A stretch of 64,000 bases of DNA, from the NCBI GenBank assembly GCA_051954935.1, contig JBQCHG010000063.1, positions 1-64,000 of the forward strand, in the 5' to 3' direction. Every line of letters begins with the position of its first letter. The stretch's first letter is position 1. The translations under genes and the position numbers were made by a program. Under the pieces are notes generated by a model. It worked only from the letters and a program-made list of their open reading frames with translations. It searched no databases and was not told the DNA's origin. Shown here in pieces: positions 7,687-14,272 of this stretch. This stretch comes from 66-474 sp051954935. Its GTDB lineage: Bacteria > Pseudomonadota > Gammaproteobacteria > Xanthomonadales > Rhodanobacteraceae.

Positions 7687-8061
7687 ATGGGTGCTGTTAT
7701 GCTCACCGCACGCGCTGTGTTCGTCCTACATGATCACCAATCGAGAATCGCCGTGTTCGAAGTAGCGGTACTTGCGGGAATAGCACTGCTTTTGATCGCC
7801 GGATACCTTGCCTGGCGTGAACACGGAAGGAAGAAGAGCGATCGGGTCTTATTCATCAGCGAACTGGTCAAAATCGTCGAAGACATGATCCCGGAAGGGA
7901 AAGGCGACGATTTCGATGCCGGCCGATGGGTTGGGCGCTGGCTTGACACTCCGCAACCCGCGCTGGGCGGGGTCCCACCGAAAGAATTTCTCGGCACCGC
8001 TGATGGGCGGGCGACCGTGCGAAGGCTACTTGGCTCGATTGAAAGCGGCGCCTACGCCTGA
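7687..8061 (+). CDS. Membrane-anchored MbcA/ParS/Xre-type antitoxin-domain protein (DUF2384-like)
   Basis: From ATG 7687 the product is 124 residues. Residues about 22-44 form a hydrophobic helix (VAVLAGIALLLIAGYLAW) followed by a basic stretch. The last 35 residues (WLDTPQPALGGVPPKEFLGT, GRATVRRLLGSIESGAYA) match the C-terminal toxin-binding domain of MbcA/ParS/Xre antitoxins, whose hallmark is PNPALGGxxPxExLxTxxGRxxVxxLLxxIExGxYA. The usual N-terminal Xre HTH is missing and a membrane anchor takes its place. No RES-type toxin gene lies next to it. The start is uncertain: ATG 7699 or GTG 7753 are possible, and no strong ribosome site is seen. Confidence 0.6.
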   Translation: MGAVMLTARAVFVLHDHQSRIAVFEVAVLAGIALLLIAGYLAWREHGRKKSDRVLFISELVKIVEDMIPEGKGDDFDAGRWVGRWLDTPQPALGGVPPKEFLGTADGRATVRRLLGSIESGAYA

Positions 8062-8459
8062 AGCTCCAAGGGCCAACCCTCCCGTCGGAAATTACCCGTA
8101 TCTAGCGGGCTGCTGAGCCGAGGCCATCCGGCCCCAAACCCATCGGAGTCGGACACCGAACTTCGGTTCTCGGACCTCGGCGGGAGCCAGGCAGCCCGAA
8201 GCCATCAAACCGGCCCCCGAATCCACCGGTGGATGCCATTCTTCTTGGTAGTGGCGTCTGTTCGACTGGATGTGTTGCGGCGAACAGGCTTTCCGGTGAC
8301 TGCTGAGCGCTCTATCGGTTGCGCCAAGACGTAAGAAAGTAGCGTGTTCCGCGGGGAACTTGCTGGAGAACGCCTTTTTTTTATAAGTTTCGTCAGAGAC
8401 AACTCCAATGAACCCAATGAAGGCGGCATGGTGCCGGCCTAGGTTTCAGAGGAGCAAAG
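8062..8459. other. Intergenic stretch without a recognised gene
   Basis: Nearly 400 bases with no supported frame. It includes an imperfect palindromic patch around 8150-8190 (CCGAACTTCGGTTCTCGG) and a T-run at about 8373-8382 that lacks a stable preceding stem. The promoter for the small genes that follow should lie near its right end but cannot be placed. Confidence 0.5.
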
Positions 8460-8702
8460 ATGAAAGGTCCAGTTGAGCACCAGAGATGGCGCTCCCTACT
8501 AAGGTCCCCGGCAGTACAAAGAATGGCCGCGGAAGCGCTGCGAAACATTTCGACCGCCAGCCTCATCGCCAGCGGCTACCTGCTTCTGTTCGCCCATGAC
8601 AGTCCGCATGCCCACCGGTGGGTGTGGGTAGCTGTACTGGCCGTAGATGCCGTGGTCGCATTCATATGCAGCGTTGACCTGCAACAAGGAGACGGGAAAT
8701 GA
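8460..8702 (+). CDS. Small two-helix membrane protein of unknown function
   Basis: This 80-residue product begins after a clear AGGAGC site (GAGGAGCAAAG-ATG). The middle and C-terminal parts hold two likely membrane helices (ASLIASGYLLLFAH and WVWVAVLAVDAVVAFICSV) joined by a His-rich turn (HDSPHAHRW); the N terminus is basic and probably cytoplasmic. I do not recognise the family. The stop overlaps the start of another tiny membrane-protein gene by 2-3 nt, so the two are translationally coupled. A terminator follows the pair. The context resembles small accessory or toxin-like modules, but no function can be assigned. Confidence 0.55.
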   Translation: MKGPVEHQRWRSLLRSPAVQRMAAEALRNISTASLIASGYLLLFAHDSPHAHRWVWVAVLAVDAVVAFICSVDLQQGDGK

Positions 8703-8818
8703 TGCCAGATATCCTGCTAATCGCATTCAGCGCGACCGCTATTTCAGGGCTATATCTTCTAGGTTGCCATGCACGAAACGCGCGGCGCGAAGAGAAGAGG
8801 GTCAATACACACAAGTGA
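8699..8818 (+). CDS. 39-residue single-helix membrane peptide, coupled to the gene upstream
   Basis: ATG at 8699 overlaps the stop of the preceding gene (AAATGATG) and has an AGGAG site about ten bases upstream. The peptide reads MMPDILLIAFSATAISGLYL followed by LGCHARNARREEKRV: one hydrophobic helix, then a strongly charged tail. The layout (short helix plus charged cytoplasmic end) is that of many small membrane proteins, type I toxins and phage-like peptides. It is too short for routine gene calling. Support comes from the coupled start, the ribosome site and the terminator right after it. Function unknown. Confidence 0.5.
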   Translation: MMPDILLIAFSATAISGLYLLGCHARNARREEKRVNTHK

Positions 8819-8832
8819 CACGCATGAAGTTC

Positions 8833-8865
8833 AAAGCCGCCCAGCATCTGCTTGGGCGGCTTTTC
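8833..8865 (+). terminator. Rho-independent terminator
   Basis: An AAGCCGCCCA stem, loop GCATCTGC, and matching TGGGCGGCTT followed by TTCTT form a strong GC-rich hairpin with a short T-run, 14 bases after the 39-codon gene. It ends the two-gene small membrane-protein operon. Confidence 0.85.
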
Positions 8866-9147
8866 TTCGTTTACGAACAGTCGATGGACGATCGGCACAC
8901 TTCGAATTTGCTACTCATTCAAGTCTTGTAATCAATTCTGCAGATTCGAAACGGCGAGCCAGTCCGAGAACGGCCAGAGGCGGACATCGCCGTGCTCATG
9001 ATTCTGGGCTTTTGCTCAGGTGAGGCCAATTCGCGGTATGAAGGATTGCCGGGGGTACGCTGTCCGAATGTTGCCGCCGATCGACCCTCTTACCGTCGCG
9101 GCCCGGGATCTCGTCCCGTTCTACAACGACCGTCCATAGGACTCGCT
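8866..9147. other. Intergenic region carrying one copy of a 30-bp dispersed repeat
   Basis: No supported gene. It holds the left copy (8962-8991) of a 30-bp sequence repeated at 11810-11839, described separately. The frame of the following cyclase-like gene is open back to 8992, but the composition and the absence of family-like sequence argue that translation starts at 9148. Confidence 0.5.
8962..8991. repeat. Dispersed 30-bp repeat, left copy
   Basis: The sequence begins GTCCG and ends CGGACATCGCC, with GTCCG/CGGAC inverted to each other. The same layout, with the 12-bp core GCGGACATCGCC identical and the inner bases diverged, recurs at 11810-11839. The two copies bracket the cyclase-like and nuclease-like gene pair. 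A weaker relative lies near 17915-17938. Confidence 0.65.
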
Positions 9148-10230
9148 ATGCCCAAAGCCGCCAAGCCTGCCGCGAACACTCCCAAATCCGCCTCGGCGAC
9201 AACGCGCAAACCTGCAAACGCTACGACCAAGGCGGCCGCGATGGCTGCGAAGCCACCTAAGTCCGTGAAACCGGCAAAGGCTGCCAAGCACGCGACAGCG
9301 AGCAAGCCGAGTAACTCGATTGCGTCGACGGTGGACAAGGTCATGAAAGCCGTCGTGTCGGGGACGCTGCCCAAGCGCAAGGTGTCACCGCCGCCGCGCA
9401 ATCCTGCGTTTGGGGATGCCATCATTTTCTACGCCGACATGCTCGGCTTCAGCCACCAAGTAAAGGGCGTCAAGGCGATCGCCGGCGCCGATGCCTTGAT
9501 CAAGGTGCTCAAGCGCTTCGCCGAGCAATTCACCGAGCCGGCCGATACCCATGCCTTCTTTGGGCGCAAGTATTGGGTGATCTCGGATTCGATGGTGGCC
9601 GTGTGGGACATGAAGTCGGCCGCCGTCGGCGTCATGACCGAGTTCGATGCGATCTTGAGCCAGCTGTCGGGACTGGCCTCGGCGCAAGGCCTGATGATGG
9701 TCGACGACAAGCAACTGGTGCGTGGGGGCGTGGCCCGCGGTTGGTTCAAGGAAATCGACAACACGATCATTAGCCCGGCGCTGGTGGAGGCCGCACGCAT
9801 CGAAGAGCGCATCCAAAGCCCTTTCATCGGCGTGGCGCAGAACATCTACGACTACTTCCTCCAGCACCCGGGACGGCGCATGTATGCCAGCTCGATAGAT
9901 CCGATGAACAACCTCTTTATTCCGCCATGCGCATATACGAATAACTTGCCCGCCTTGGACTACCTCATGGTCATGATAGGCGAGATCGACTTGACCAGTG
10001 CCCAGATCGCTCACTCGCGCACTCTGCCGTCCGGAACCGACCGGCAGGACTACATGAACAAGGCCTACGCCGCCAACGTGCGCATGTACATCGAGCAGCA
10101 TCGCCAATTCATCGTCAATGGCCTGGAGACGCAAACGGGCAAGGTTCTAGAGAAGTACCACGCCTTGCGCGAACACCATAACTTCCGGATCGAGGGCCGC
10201 TTCACAGACAAGACCCTGCTGATTCCCTAA
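9148..10230 (+). CDS. Class III nucleotidyl cyclase-like protein with a basic histone-H1-like tail
   Basis: From ATG 9148 the product is 360 residues. Residues 1 to about 70 are a Lys/Ala/Pro/Thr-rich tail (MPKAAKPAANTPKSASATTR and on) like bacterial histone-H1-type proteins. A globular domain follows with cyclase landmarks: FYADMLGFS with Asp97, VISDSMVAVW with Asp147 about 50 residues later, VRGGVARG (192-199), then ALVEAARIEERIQSP. The two aspartates sit where class III adenylyl/guanylyl cyclases hold their metals, and the RGG and EAAxxE stretches match the later core strands. Cyclase-fold proteins of this general kind include Pycsar cyclases, but no cyclic-nucleotide-sensing effector is adjacent. 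Enzyme activity is inferred, not shown. The neighbour on the other strand converges with a 15-bp gap. Confidence 0.55.
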   Translation: MPKAAKPAANTPKSASATTRKPANATTKAAAMAAKPPKSVKPAKAAKHATASKPSNSIASTVDKVMKAVVSGTLPKRKVSPPPRNPAFGDAIIFYADMLGFSHQVKGVKAIAGADALIKVLKRFAEQFTEPADTHAFFGRKYWVISDSMVAVWDMKSAAVGVMTEFDAILSQLSGLASAQGLMMVDDKQLVRGGVARGWFKEIDNTIISPALVEAARIEERIQSPFIGVAQNIYDYFLQHPGRRMYASSIDPMNNLFIPPCAYTNNLPALDYLMVMIGEIDLTSAQIAHSRTLPSGTDRQDYMNKAYAANVRMYIEQHRQFIVNGLETQTGKVLEKYHALREHHNFRIEGRFTDKTLLIP

Positions 10231-10245
10231 TCACTCGGGGTGGCC

Positions 10246-11715
10246 TCACGCCTCGGCGCGCATTCGCTCTGCCGCCCTTTGGAGGGTGCGCGGAGCGCGC
10301 AAATTCACTTGCTGCGCCATCACGTGCTGCTCGACGAGGGCTTTACGCTGGCCTCGAATGCCATTGGCCGTGGTGATCTCACGCAGGATCTGGCCCAAGG
10401 GCACGCCGCGCGCTACCGCCAAGGACACCAACTGCTCCAGTTCGAAGATGCTTACGAACACCATGTGCCCCAGCGGCAGGCGCGCCGAGTCCCACCGCGC
10501 ATGGCCGGCGCCATCGGCGGTGCCGGCGACCAGCTCGCGCAAGGCCACTCCGTCGGTGACCAGCAACTGCTTGAAGGTCACGCACACGAAGTAAGTCTCA
10601 TTCCGAACCAGGTCTTCTGGAAGTCGCGAGGCGCTGTTCACCGCCTGGTCGGCGGCGCGCAGCAGTGATAATTTCATCCGCTCGGCCAGCACGGCCGGCA
10701 GGTTGTGATAGAGCTCTTCGTAGTGGCCTTCGATCCCCTTGGCGTCGAGCAACACCAATGCGTCGTCCGCGGGCAAAGCAAAATCCACCACGTTGCCTTC
10801 GCCTTGCAGGCGTTCTTTGAGCTCCGTCTCGCGGATCACGGGTGCCGCCAGGTCCTCGAGCACTTCGGCGATGTAGTTCTCAAACGCCGGCCCGAACTCA
10901 TTCATGAAGGCACGCGCTCCAGGAGCGCGTGCCAGATCGAACACCGCGGTGCCCAATGTCTGGAACAGCAGCTTGTGGTGGATGCACACCGGCCCTTGCT
11001 GGGCGAGCAGGAAGGGCGTGGCGATGAAGGGCGACTGTTCGCACACCTCCACCTCCGGTGGGGTGTCTCGTTGTTCGGCCTCGAGCGCGATGCGGTGCAG
11101 GTCGGGCACCGGACGGCTGAAGTGCCGCCGGATCACGCCCCAGTGTTCCATGTCGCGAGGGCCTGCCGGCCGCTGCTGCGATAGACCCGGAATTTGCAGA
11201 GCATCGCCAGTGTCGGCGGCGAGGTAGGCGAGTTGCCGCACGAACTGCGCCGGCGTTAGCTGGTGGCGTTCGACAACTCGCGCCGCGGTCGCCGAGCTGG
11301 CCAGCATCTCGCCCAAAATGCGATGTTGGCGGGCGAGGGACGCCGGATCGAAGCGACGCTGGAACCAAATCTGCTGTAGGAACAATCGCCTCGCAAAGAT
11401 CGCCTCGCCCGCACCGGGCATGTTGAGCGCGGCCATGGCATCCCAAATTGACTGGCCGACGAAGTTGATGTCGTCGTCGCTCGGCACGGCACGATCATCG
11501 TTCGGCCGCCAGTTGGCCAGGCCCCACTTGGCGATGAGAAACCATAAGTGCGGTTTGCGCAGGTACCACTCTTCGCCATCGTCAGGTGGGCGCCGCAACG
11601 TTTCGAAGGCCTCGTTGAAAAAGGCCAGCCCATGGCAGGCGCGAAGGCGTGCCTTGGCCTGCGCGAGCAACTCACGCCCGCGTTCGATAGTCATCGCATC
11701 GTTCGGGGCATTCAT
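10246..11715 (-). CDS. PD-(D/E)XK nuclease-like protein of unknown function
   Basis: This 489-residue protein matches no family I can name. Residues about 278-326 hold a candidate PD-(D/E)XK core: Glu279 in FENYIAEVLEDL, Asp311 in NVVDFAL, then Asp324-Ala-Lys326 in ALVLLDAKG. The acidic/hydrophobic strand followed by DxK is the classical catalytic arrangement of restriction-like endonucleases. The N-terminal 250 residues are helical and Trp/Arg-rich and may be a recognition or sensor part. It converges on the cyclase-like gene and is followed upstream by the integron-like region. Role in defence is inference; it may also be an inactive nuclease fold. Confidence 0.5.
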   Translation of the reverse strand: MNAPNDAMTIERGRELLAQAKARLRACHGLAFFNEAFETLRRPPDDGEEWYLRKPHLWFLIAKWGLANWRPNDDRAVPSDDDINFVGQSIWDAMAALNMPGAGEAIFARRLFLQQIWFQRRFDPASLARQHRILGEMLASSATAARVVERHQLTPAQFVRQLAYLAADTGDALQIPGLSQQRPAGPRDMEHWGVIRRHFSRPVPDLHRIALEAEQRDTPPEVEVCEQSPFIATPFLLAQQGPVCIHHKLLFQTLGTAVFDLARAPGARAFMNEFGPAFENYIAEVLEDLAAPVIRETELKERLQGEGNVVDFALPADDALVLLDAKGIEGHYEELYHNLPAVLAERMKLSLLRAADQAVNSASRLPEDLVRNETYFVCVTFKQLLVTDGVALRELVAGTADGAGHARWDSARLPLGHMVFVSIFELEQLVSLAVARGVPLGQILREITTANGIRGQRKALVEQHVMAQQVNLRAPRTLQRAAERMRAEA

Positions 11716-12059
11716 CGGCGGACGTGACCTTTGTCTGTGACTCGGTGCAGATGATGATCGAGTTGGTAGCTAGTGCCGGTAGATGTGGACCTGCCTGCTG
11801 TTGACGGTCGTCCGTTATCGGCTAAGAGCGGACATCGCCACGCACGATGGCGTTGCCCCACAGCGGCCGTTGGGAAGCTTGCTCGCGTTTTCGGTGTTGG
11901 CGACAGAGCCGCTAGCGACATTAACTGCGTCCGTATATACCTCGCATGATTAGCCGCACCGAGCCAGGAGGAAGCTCCTTCAACATCATGGGGTTGTGAT
12001 ACCTTCACCAAAGTCCGCCGCGAGTGGCATGGCTGGACTGCAAATCCGTGTATCCAACA
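11716..12059. other. Intergenic region before the cassette array
   Basis: No supported gene in about 340 bases. It carries the right copy of the 30-bp dispersed repeat (11810-11839) and GACATTAACTG (11917-11927), which is an imperfect inverse of CAGTTAGTC at 12058-12066 and could be the far side of a large, degenerate attC- or attI-like site. It should also contain the promoter for the minus-strand nuclease-like gene. Confidence 0.45.
11810..11839. repeat. Dispersed 30-bp repeat, right copy
   Basis: This matches the copy at 8962-8991: GTCCG at the left, CGGC in the middle and a shared 12-bp GCGGACATCGCC at the right end. Same orientation, so the pair forms direct repeats around the 9148-11715 gene pair. 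Confidence 0.65.
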
Positions 12060-12066
12060 GTTAGTC
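12060..12066 (+). repeat. attC core-like box before cassette 1
   Basis: GTTAGTC matches the recombination box GTTRRRY except at one position and lies seven bases before the first cassette start. Its partner on the left is poorly defined (see the inverse ATTAACTG at 11920-11927), so this is the weakest of the sites. Confidence 0.35.
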
Positions 12067-12073
12067 GCATCAT

Positions 12074-12634
12074 ATGATCGCACTGAATAAGCAAGAAGCC
12101 GCGGCATCGACCTTCAAGGGGCTCGTGGATGAGCTAAACAAGGAGAGCGTTCGCGGCGCAATGCTGCTTGGCACGGCTTGGATCGACGACCAGCTTACGG
12201 AGCTCCTGAAAGCGACACTTCTAGTCCCGGTAAAGCCGAATCGAGACAGGCTTTTTGATCGTTCCGAACCATTGAGTGATCTTGGACCTAAAATCGAACT
12301 CGCCTATAGACTCGGCCTGATCCGCCGCGAGTCCTATGATAGCCTCAAGATAATTCGCACTCTGCGTAATGACTTCGCACATTTGAAAGATCCAATATCT
12401 CTTGAGACGCAAAGCGTCAAAGATCGCGTCAATAGGCTCTATAGCCTTAACAGAGAGCTCCTAGAAAGTGTTGACGAAGTCATACAGAGGGTTGTGCACA
12501 TCAATAGACTCCTGATCATTGATCCGGACTCGTATTCTCTTCCAGACAGTTTTCGCCTGAACTTTCTCATCGCGCTTGTCACAATGGGGCTCGAATGTGC
12601 AACGTCAGAGGCATCGCGCGTGGAGGCGCTGTAG
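12074..12634 (+). CDS. MltR-family-like protein with a HEPN-type RNDFAH motif (cassette 1)
   Basis: This 186-residue, largely helical protein reads ESVRGAMLLGTAWIDDQLTE, LFDRSEPLSDLGPKIELAYR and LGLIRRESYDSLKIIRTLRN, which resembles the MltR (mannitol operon regulator) family of helical proteins. Residues 98-103, RNDFAH, fit the R-x4-H signature of HEPN ribonucleases. The ATG lies seven bases after a GTTAGTC box and an attC-like site follows the stop, so it reads as an integron cassette gene. Base composition is clearly less GC-rich than the flanking core genes. Whether it acts as an RNase, a toxin or a regulator cannot be told; no partner antitoxin is adjacent in the usual form. Confidence 0.55.
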   Translation: MIALNKQEAAASTFKGLVDELNKESVRGAMLLGTAWIDDQLTELLKATLLVPVKPNRDRLFDRSEPLSDLGPKIELAYRLGLIRRESYDSLKIIRTLRNDFAHLKDPISLETQSVKDRVNRLYSLNRELLESVDEVIQRVVHINRLLIIDPDSYSLPDSFRLNFLIALVTMGLECATSEASRVEAL

Positions 12635-12642
12635 TGCGGTGC

Positions 12643-12712
12643 GCCTAACATCTTGGTCAATCAGACGCTCATCCGCTGCGCAGGTTCGCGCCGGTTACCT
12701 CAAGCGCTAGCC
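12643..12712 (+). repeat. attC-like site between cassettes 1 and 2 (degenerate)
   Basis: GCCTAAC (12643-12649), a perfect RYYYAAC box, begins nine bases after the stop of cassette 1. The right side reads GGTTACCTCAAGC then GCTAGCC (12706-12712), a two-mismatch version of GTTRRRY in the typical CTCAAGCG context. The next start codon is five bases further on. Confidence 0.55.
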
Positions 12713-12717
12713 ATCAC

Positions 12718-13311
12718 ATGTACACTGCGAAGCACGTGAACTATCTGAGTATCAGCCAACGTGGGAAAAGCATCCCTTACGGGGGCACTGGCGTCCTTAG
12801 AGAGGACGGCGATACAAATTACGGATTTAAGTACCTAAAGGGCAACGAGCGAGGCCTTCGGCAAGTGCCCGAGCTCATCAAAGACCCTGCCTTATTAAAG
12901 CTGGCGCTCGCAATCAATCACCCTGAGTCGGGATTGTTCACGGTCGGGTGCGTAAGTGGCCAGCCCCAAGATCCAAACGGGTTCCAAGATTGCGGATACA
13001 TGGAGTTTGCAATCAACTCACGTTCCGCCATCGCAGACGCAACGAGCTACTTTCCAATTTTTTTCCACTTTGATCGCTTCCTTCATCAATCAAGGTTTTC
13101 AATACCCACCAGATTCGAGTGGGAGCTTCAGGGTGCAACATTCACGGAATGCGACTCTTCCTCAGGTTTTACCTGCAGTGTGTTTGTGAACACTCCTTAT
13201 TCTCCCAGCAGAGAAGAAGCCGATCACGTGTGGAGTCACTCTCTTGAAGGTCTTGGCTACTACCTTAAGAGCGTGCCACCCGAACGAAGCGATTTCCTTT
13301 ATCCGCAGTAA
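12718..13311 (+). CDS. Hypothetical protein (cassette 2)
   Basis: The 197-residue product is not recognised. It is rich in aromatic and Gly residues (KSIPYGGTGVLREDGDTNYG, FPIFFHFDRFLHQSRFSIP) with a Cys-containing stretch near residue 145-155 (TECDSSSGFTCSVFV), and has no signal peptide or membrane helix. It looks like a soluble beta-rich domain. The ATG is five bases after a degenerate attC box and the stop is directly followed by another attC-like site, so it fills one cassette with no spare sequence. Like many cassette proteins it has no obvious homologue that I can name. Base composition is lower in GC than the core genes. Confidence 0.55.
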   Translation: MYTAKHVNYLSISQRGKSIPYGGTGVLREDGDTNYGFKYLKGNERGLRQVPELIKDPALLKLALAINHPESGLFTVGCVSGQPQDPNGFQDCGYMEFAINSRSAIADATSYFPIFFHFDRFLHQSRFSIPTRFEWELQGATFTECDSSSGFTCSVFVNTPYSPSREEADHVWSHSLEGLGYYLKSVPPERSDFLYPQ

Positions 13312-13312
13312 T

Positions 13313-13400
13313 GGCTAACTACTCATTCCAGCGGACGGCGGTAAATCGCTCGCGTCCTTCCGAGCTTTGCGGCCGGTGCCATTAAACTCAGGCGTTAGAC
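13313..13400 (+). repeat. attC site between cassettes 2 and 3
   Basis: GGCTAAC (13313-13319) starts one base after the cassette 2 stop. The right end TTAAACTCAGGC followed by GTTAGAC (13394-13400) is nearly identical to the classic attC end TTAACTCAGGCGTTAGAC. ATTCCAGCGGAC on the left and GGCCGGTGCCATTAAA on the right give partial inner pairing. Length 88 bp is within the attC range. Confidence 0.75.
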
Positions 13401-13412
13401 CTAGGAGGTATT

Positions 13413-14255
13413 GTGTCGCAGCTCACACCACCCTCCGAGTCCGAGATCGTCGAGCGCCTTCGTCAGGAGTTGGCGAAGGCGGAGCCATCGCGCCGCAAGA
13501 GGATAGTCGACAAGTTCGTCTTGGCTGCCTTGGGAAGCATCCCGTGGGTCGGTGGGTTCATTAGCGCCGCAGCAGCGTACAGGTCAGAGGAGGCCCAGCT
13601 TCATAGGGATTCATTGCAAGGACAGTGGCTTGAGGAACACCAGGCCAAGCTGCGAACACTTCACGAACTGATCGCTGAGATCACGAGTCGGTTTGATGGG
13701 CTCGGCGAGCAGATTCAAGAGCGAATCGAGAATCCAGACTACTTGGCGCTCGTGCGGCAGGCGTTCCGGGTTTGGGATGAGGCGGAGACGGATGAGAAGC
13801 GGAGATATGTTGGGAACGTAGTCATCAATGCTGCGGGAACCCGAGCCTGTTCAGATGATGTAGTTCGTCTCTTCATAGGCTGGCTTTCTCTGTATCACGA
13901 AGCTCACTTTGCGGTTATCCGCGAGATTTACCAGTTCCCCGGCGCGACGCGGTACGAGATATGGACGCAGTTGTACGGCGAACTTGTGCGCGAGGATTCC
14001 GCCGAAGCGGATCTTTATCGGCTACTCATTCGAGATCTCAGCACTGGCGGCGTCATTCGTCAGGCGCGGGACGTCGATCAGCTGGGAAGGTTCATGCGAA
14101 AGCGCCCCGAACGTCGCGTCAAGGGAAACGCACCAACCACAATGGAGTCCGCTTTCGAGGGCACGAAGCAGTACGTGCTCACAGAACTCGGGAAGCAGTT
14201 CGTGCACTACACCATGAATGAGGTTGTAGGTCGCCTCGCGAATGAGGAGACGTAG
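13413..14255 (+). CDS. Hypothetical helical protein with a hydrophobic N-terminal segment (cassette 3)
   Basis: Translation is set at GTG 13413, which has AGGAGG four bases upstream, giving 280 residues. Residues about 30-50 (KFVLAALGSIPWVGGFISAA) form a Gly-containing hydrophobic segment; a charged coiled-coil-like part (LEEHQAKLRTLHELIAEITS) follows, then a region WDEAETDEKRRYVGNVVINA and a C-terminal winged-helix-like part ending in TKQYVLTELGKQFVHYTMNE. I recall uncharacterised proteins of this shape in accessory regions but cannot name the family. The combination of membrane-active helix and C-terminal domain could suit a defence effector; this is a guess. Confidence 0.55.
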   Translation: MSQLTPPSESEIVERLRQELAKAEPSRRKRIVDKFVLAALGSIPWVGGFISAAAAYRSEEAQLHRDSLQGQWLEEHQAKLRTLHELIAEITSRFDGLGEQIQERIENPDYLALVRQAFRVWDEAETDEKRRYVGNVVINAAGTRACSDDVVRLFIGWLSLYHEAHFAVIREIYQFPGATRYEIWTQLYGELVREDSAEADLYRLLIRDLSTGGVIRQARDVDQLGRFMRKRPERRVKGNAPTTMESAFEGTKQYVLTELGKQFVHYTMNEVVGRLANEET

Positions 14256-14272
14256 GTTGTCGCGCCTGAATC

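Noticed and set aside
8992..9147. Extension of the cyclase-like gene upstream of 9148
   Set aside because: The extra 52 codons lie across the 30-bp repeat and lack the Lys/Ala/Pro-rich character that begins at 9148.
9148..11715. Calling the cyclase-like and nuclease-like genes a Pycsar or other named defence system
   Set aside because: No cyclic-nucleotide-binding or known Pycsar effector domain can be recognised, and the genes converge instead of sharing an operon.
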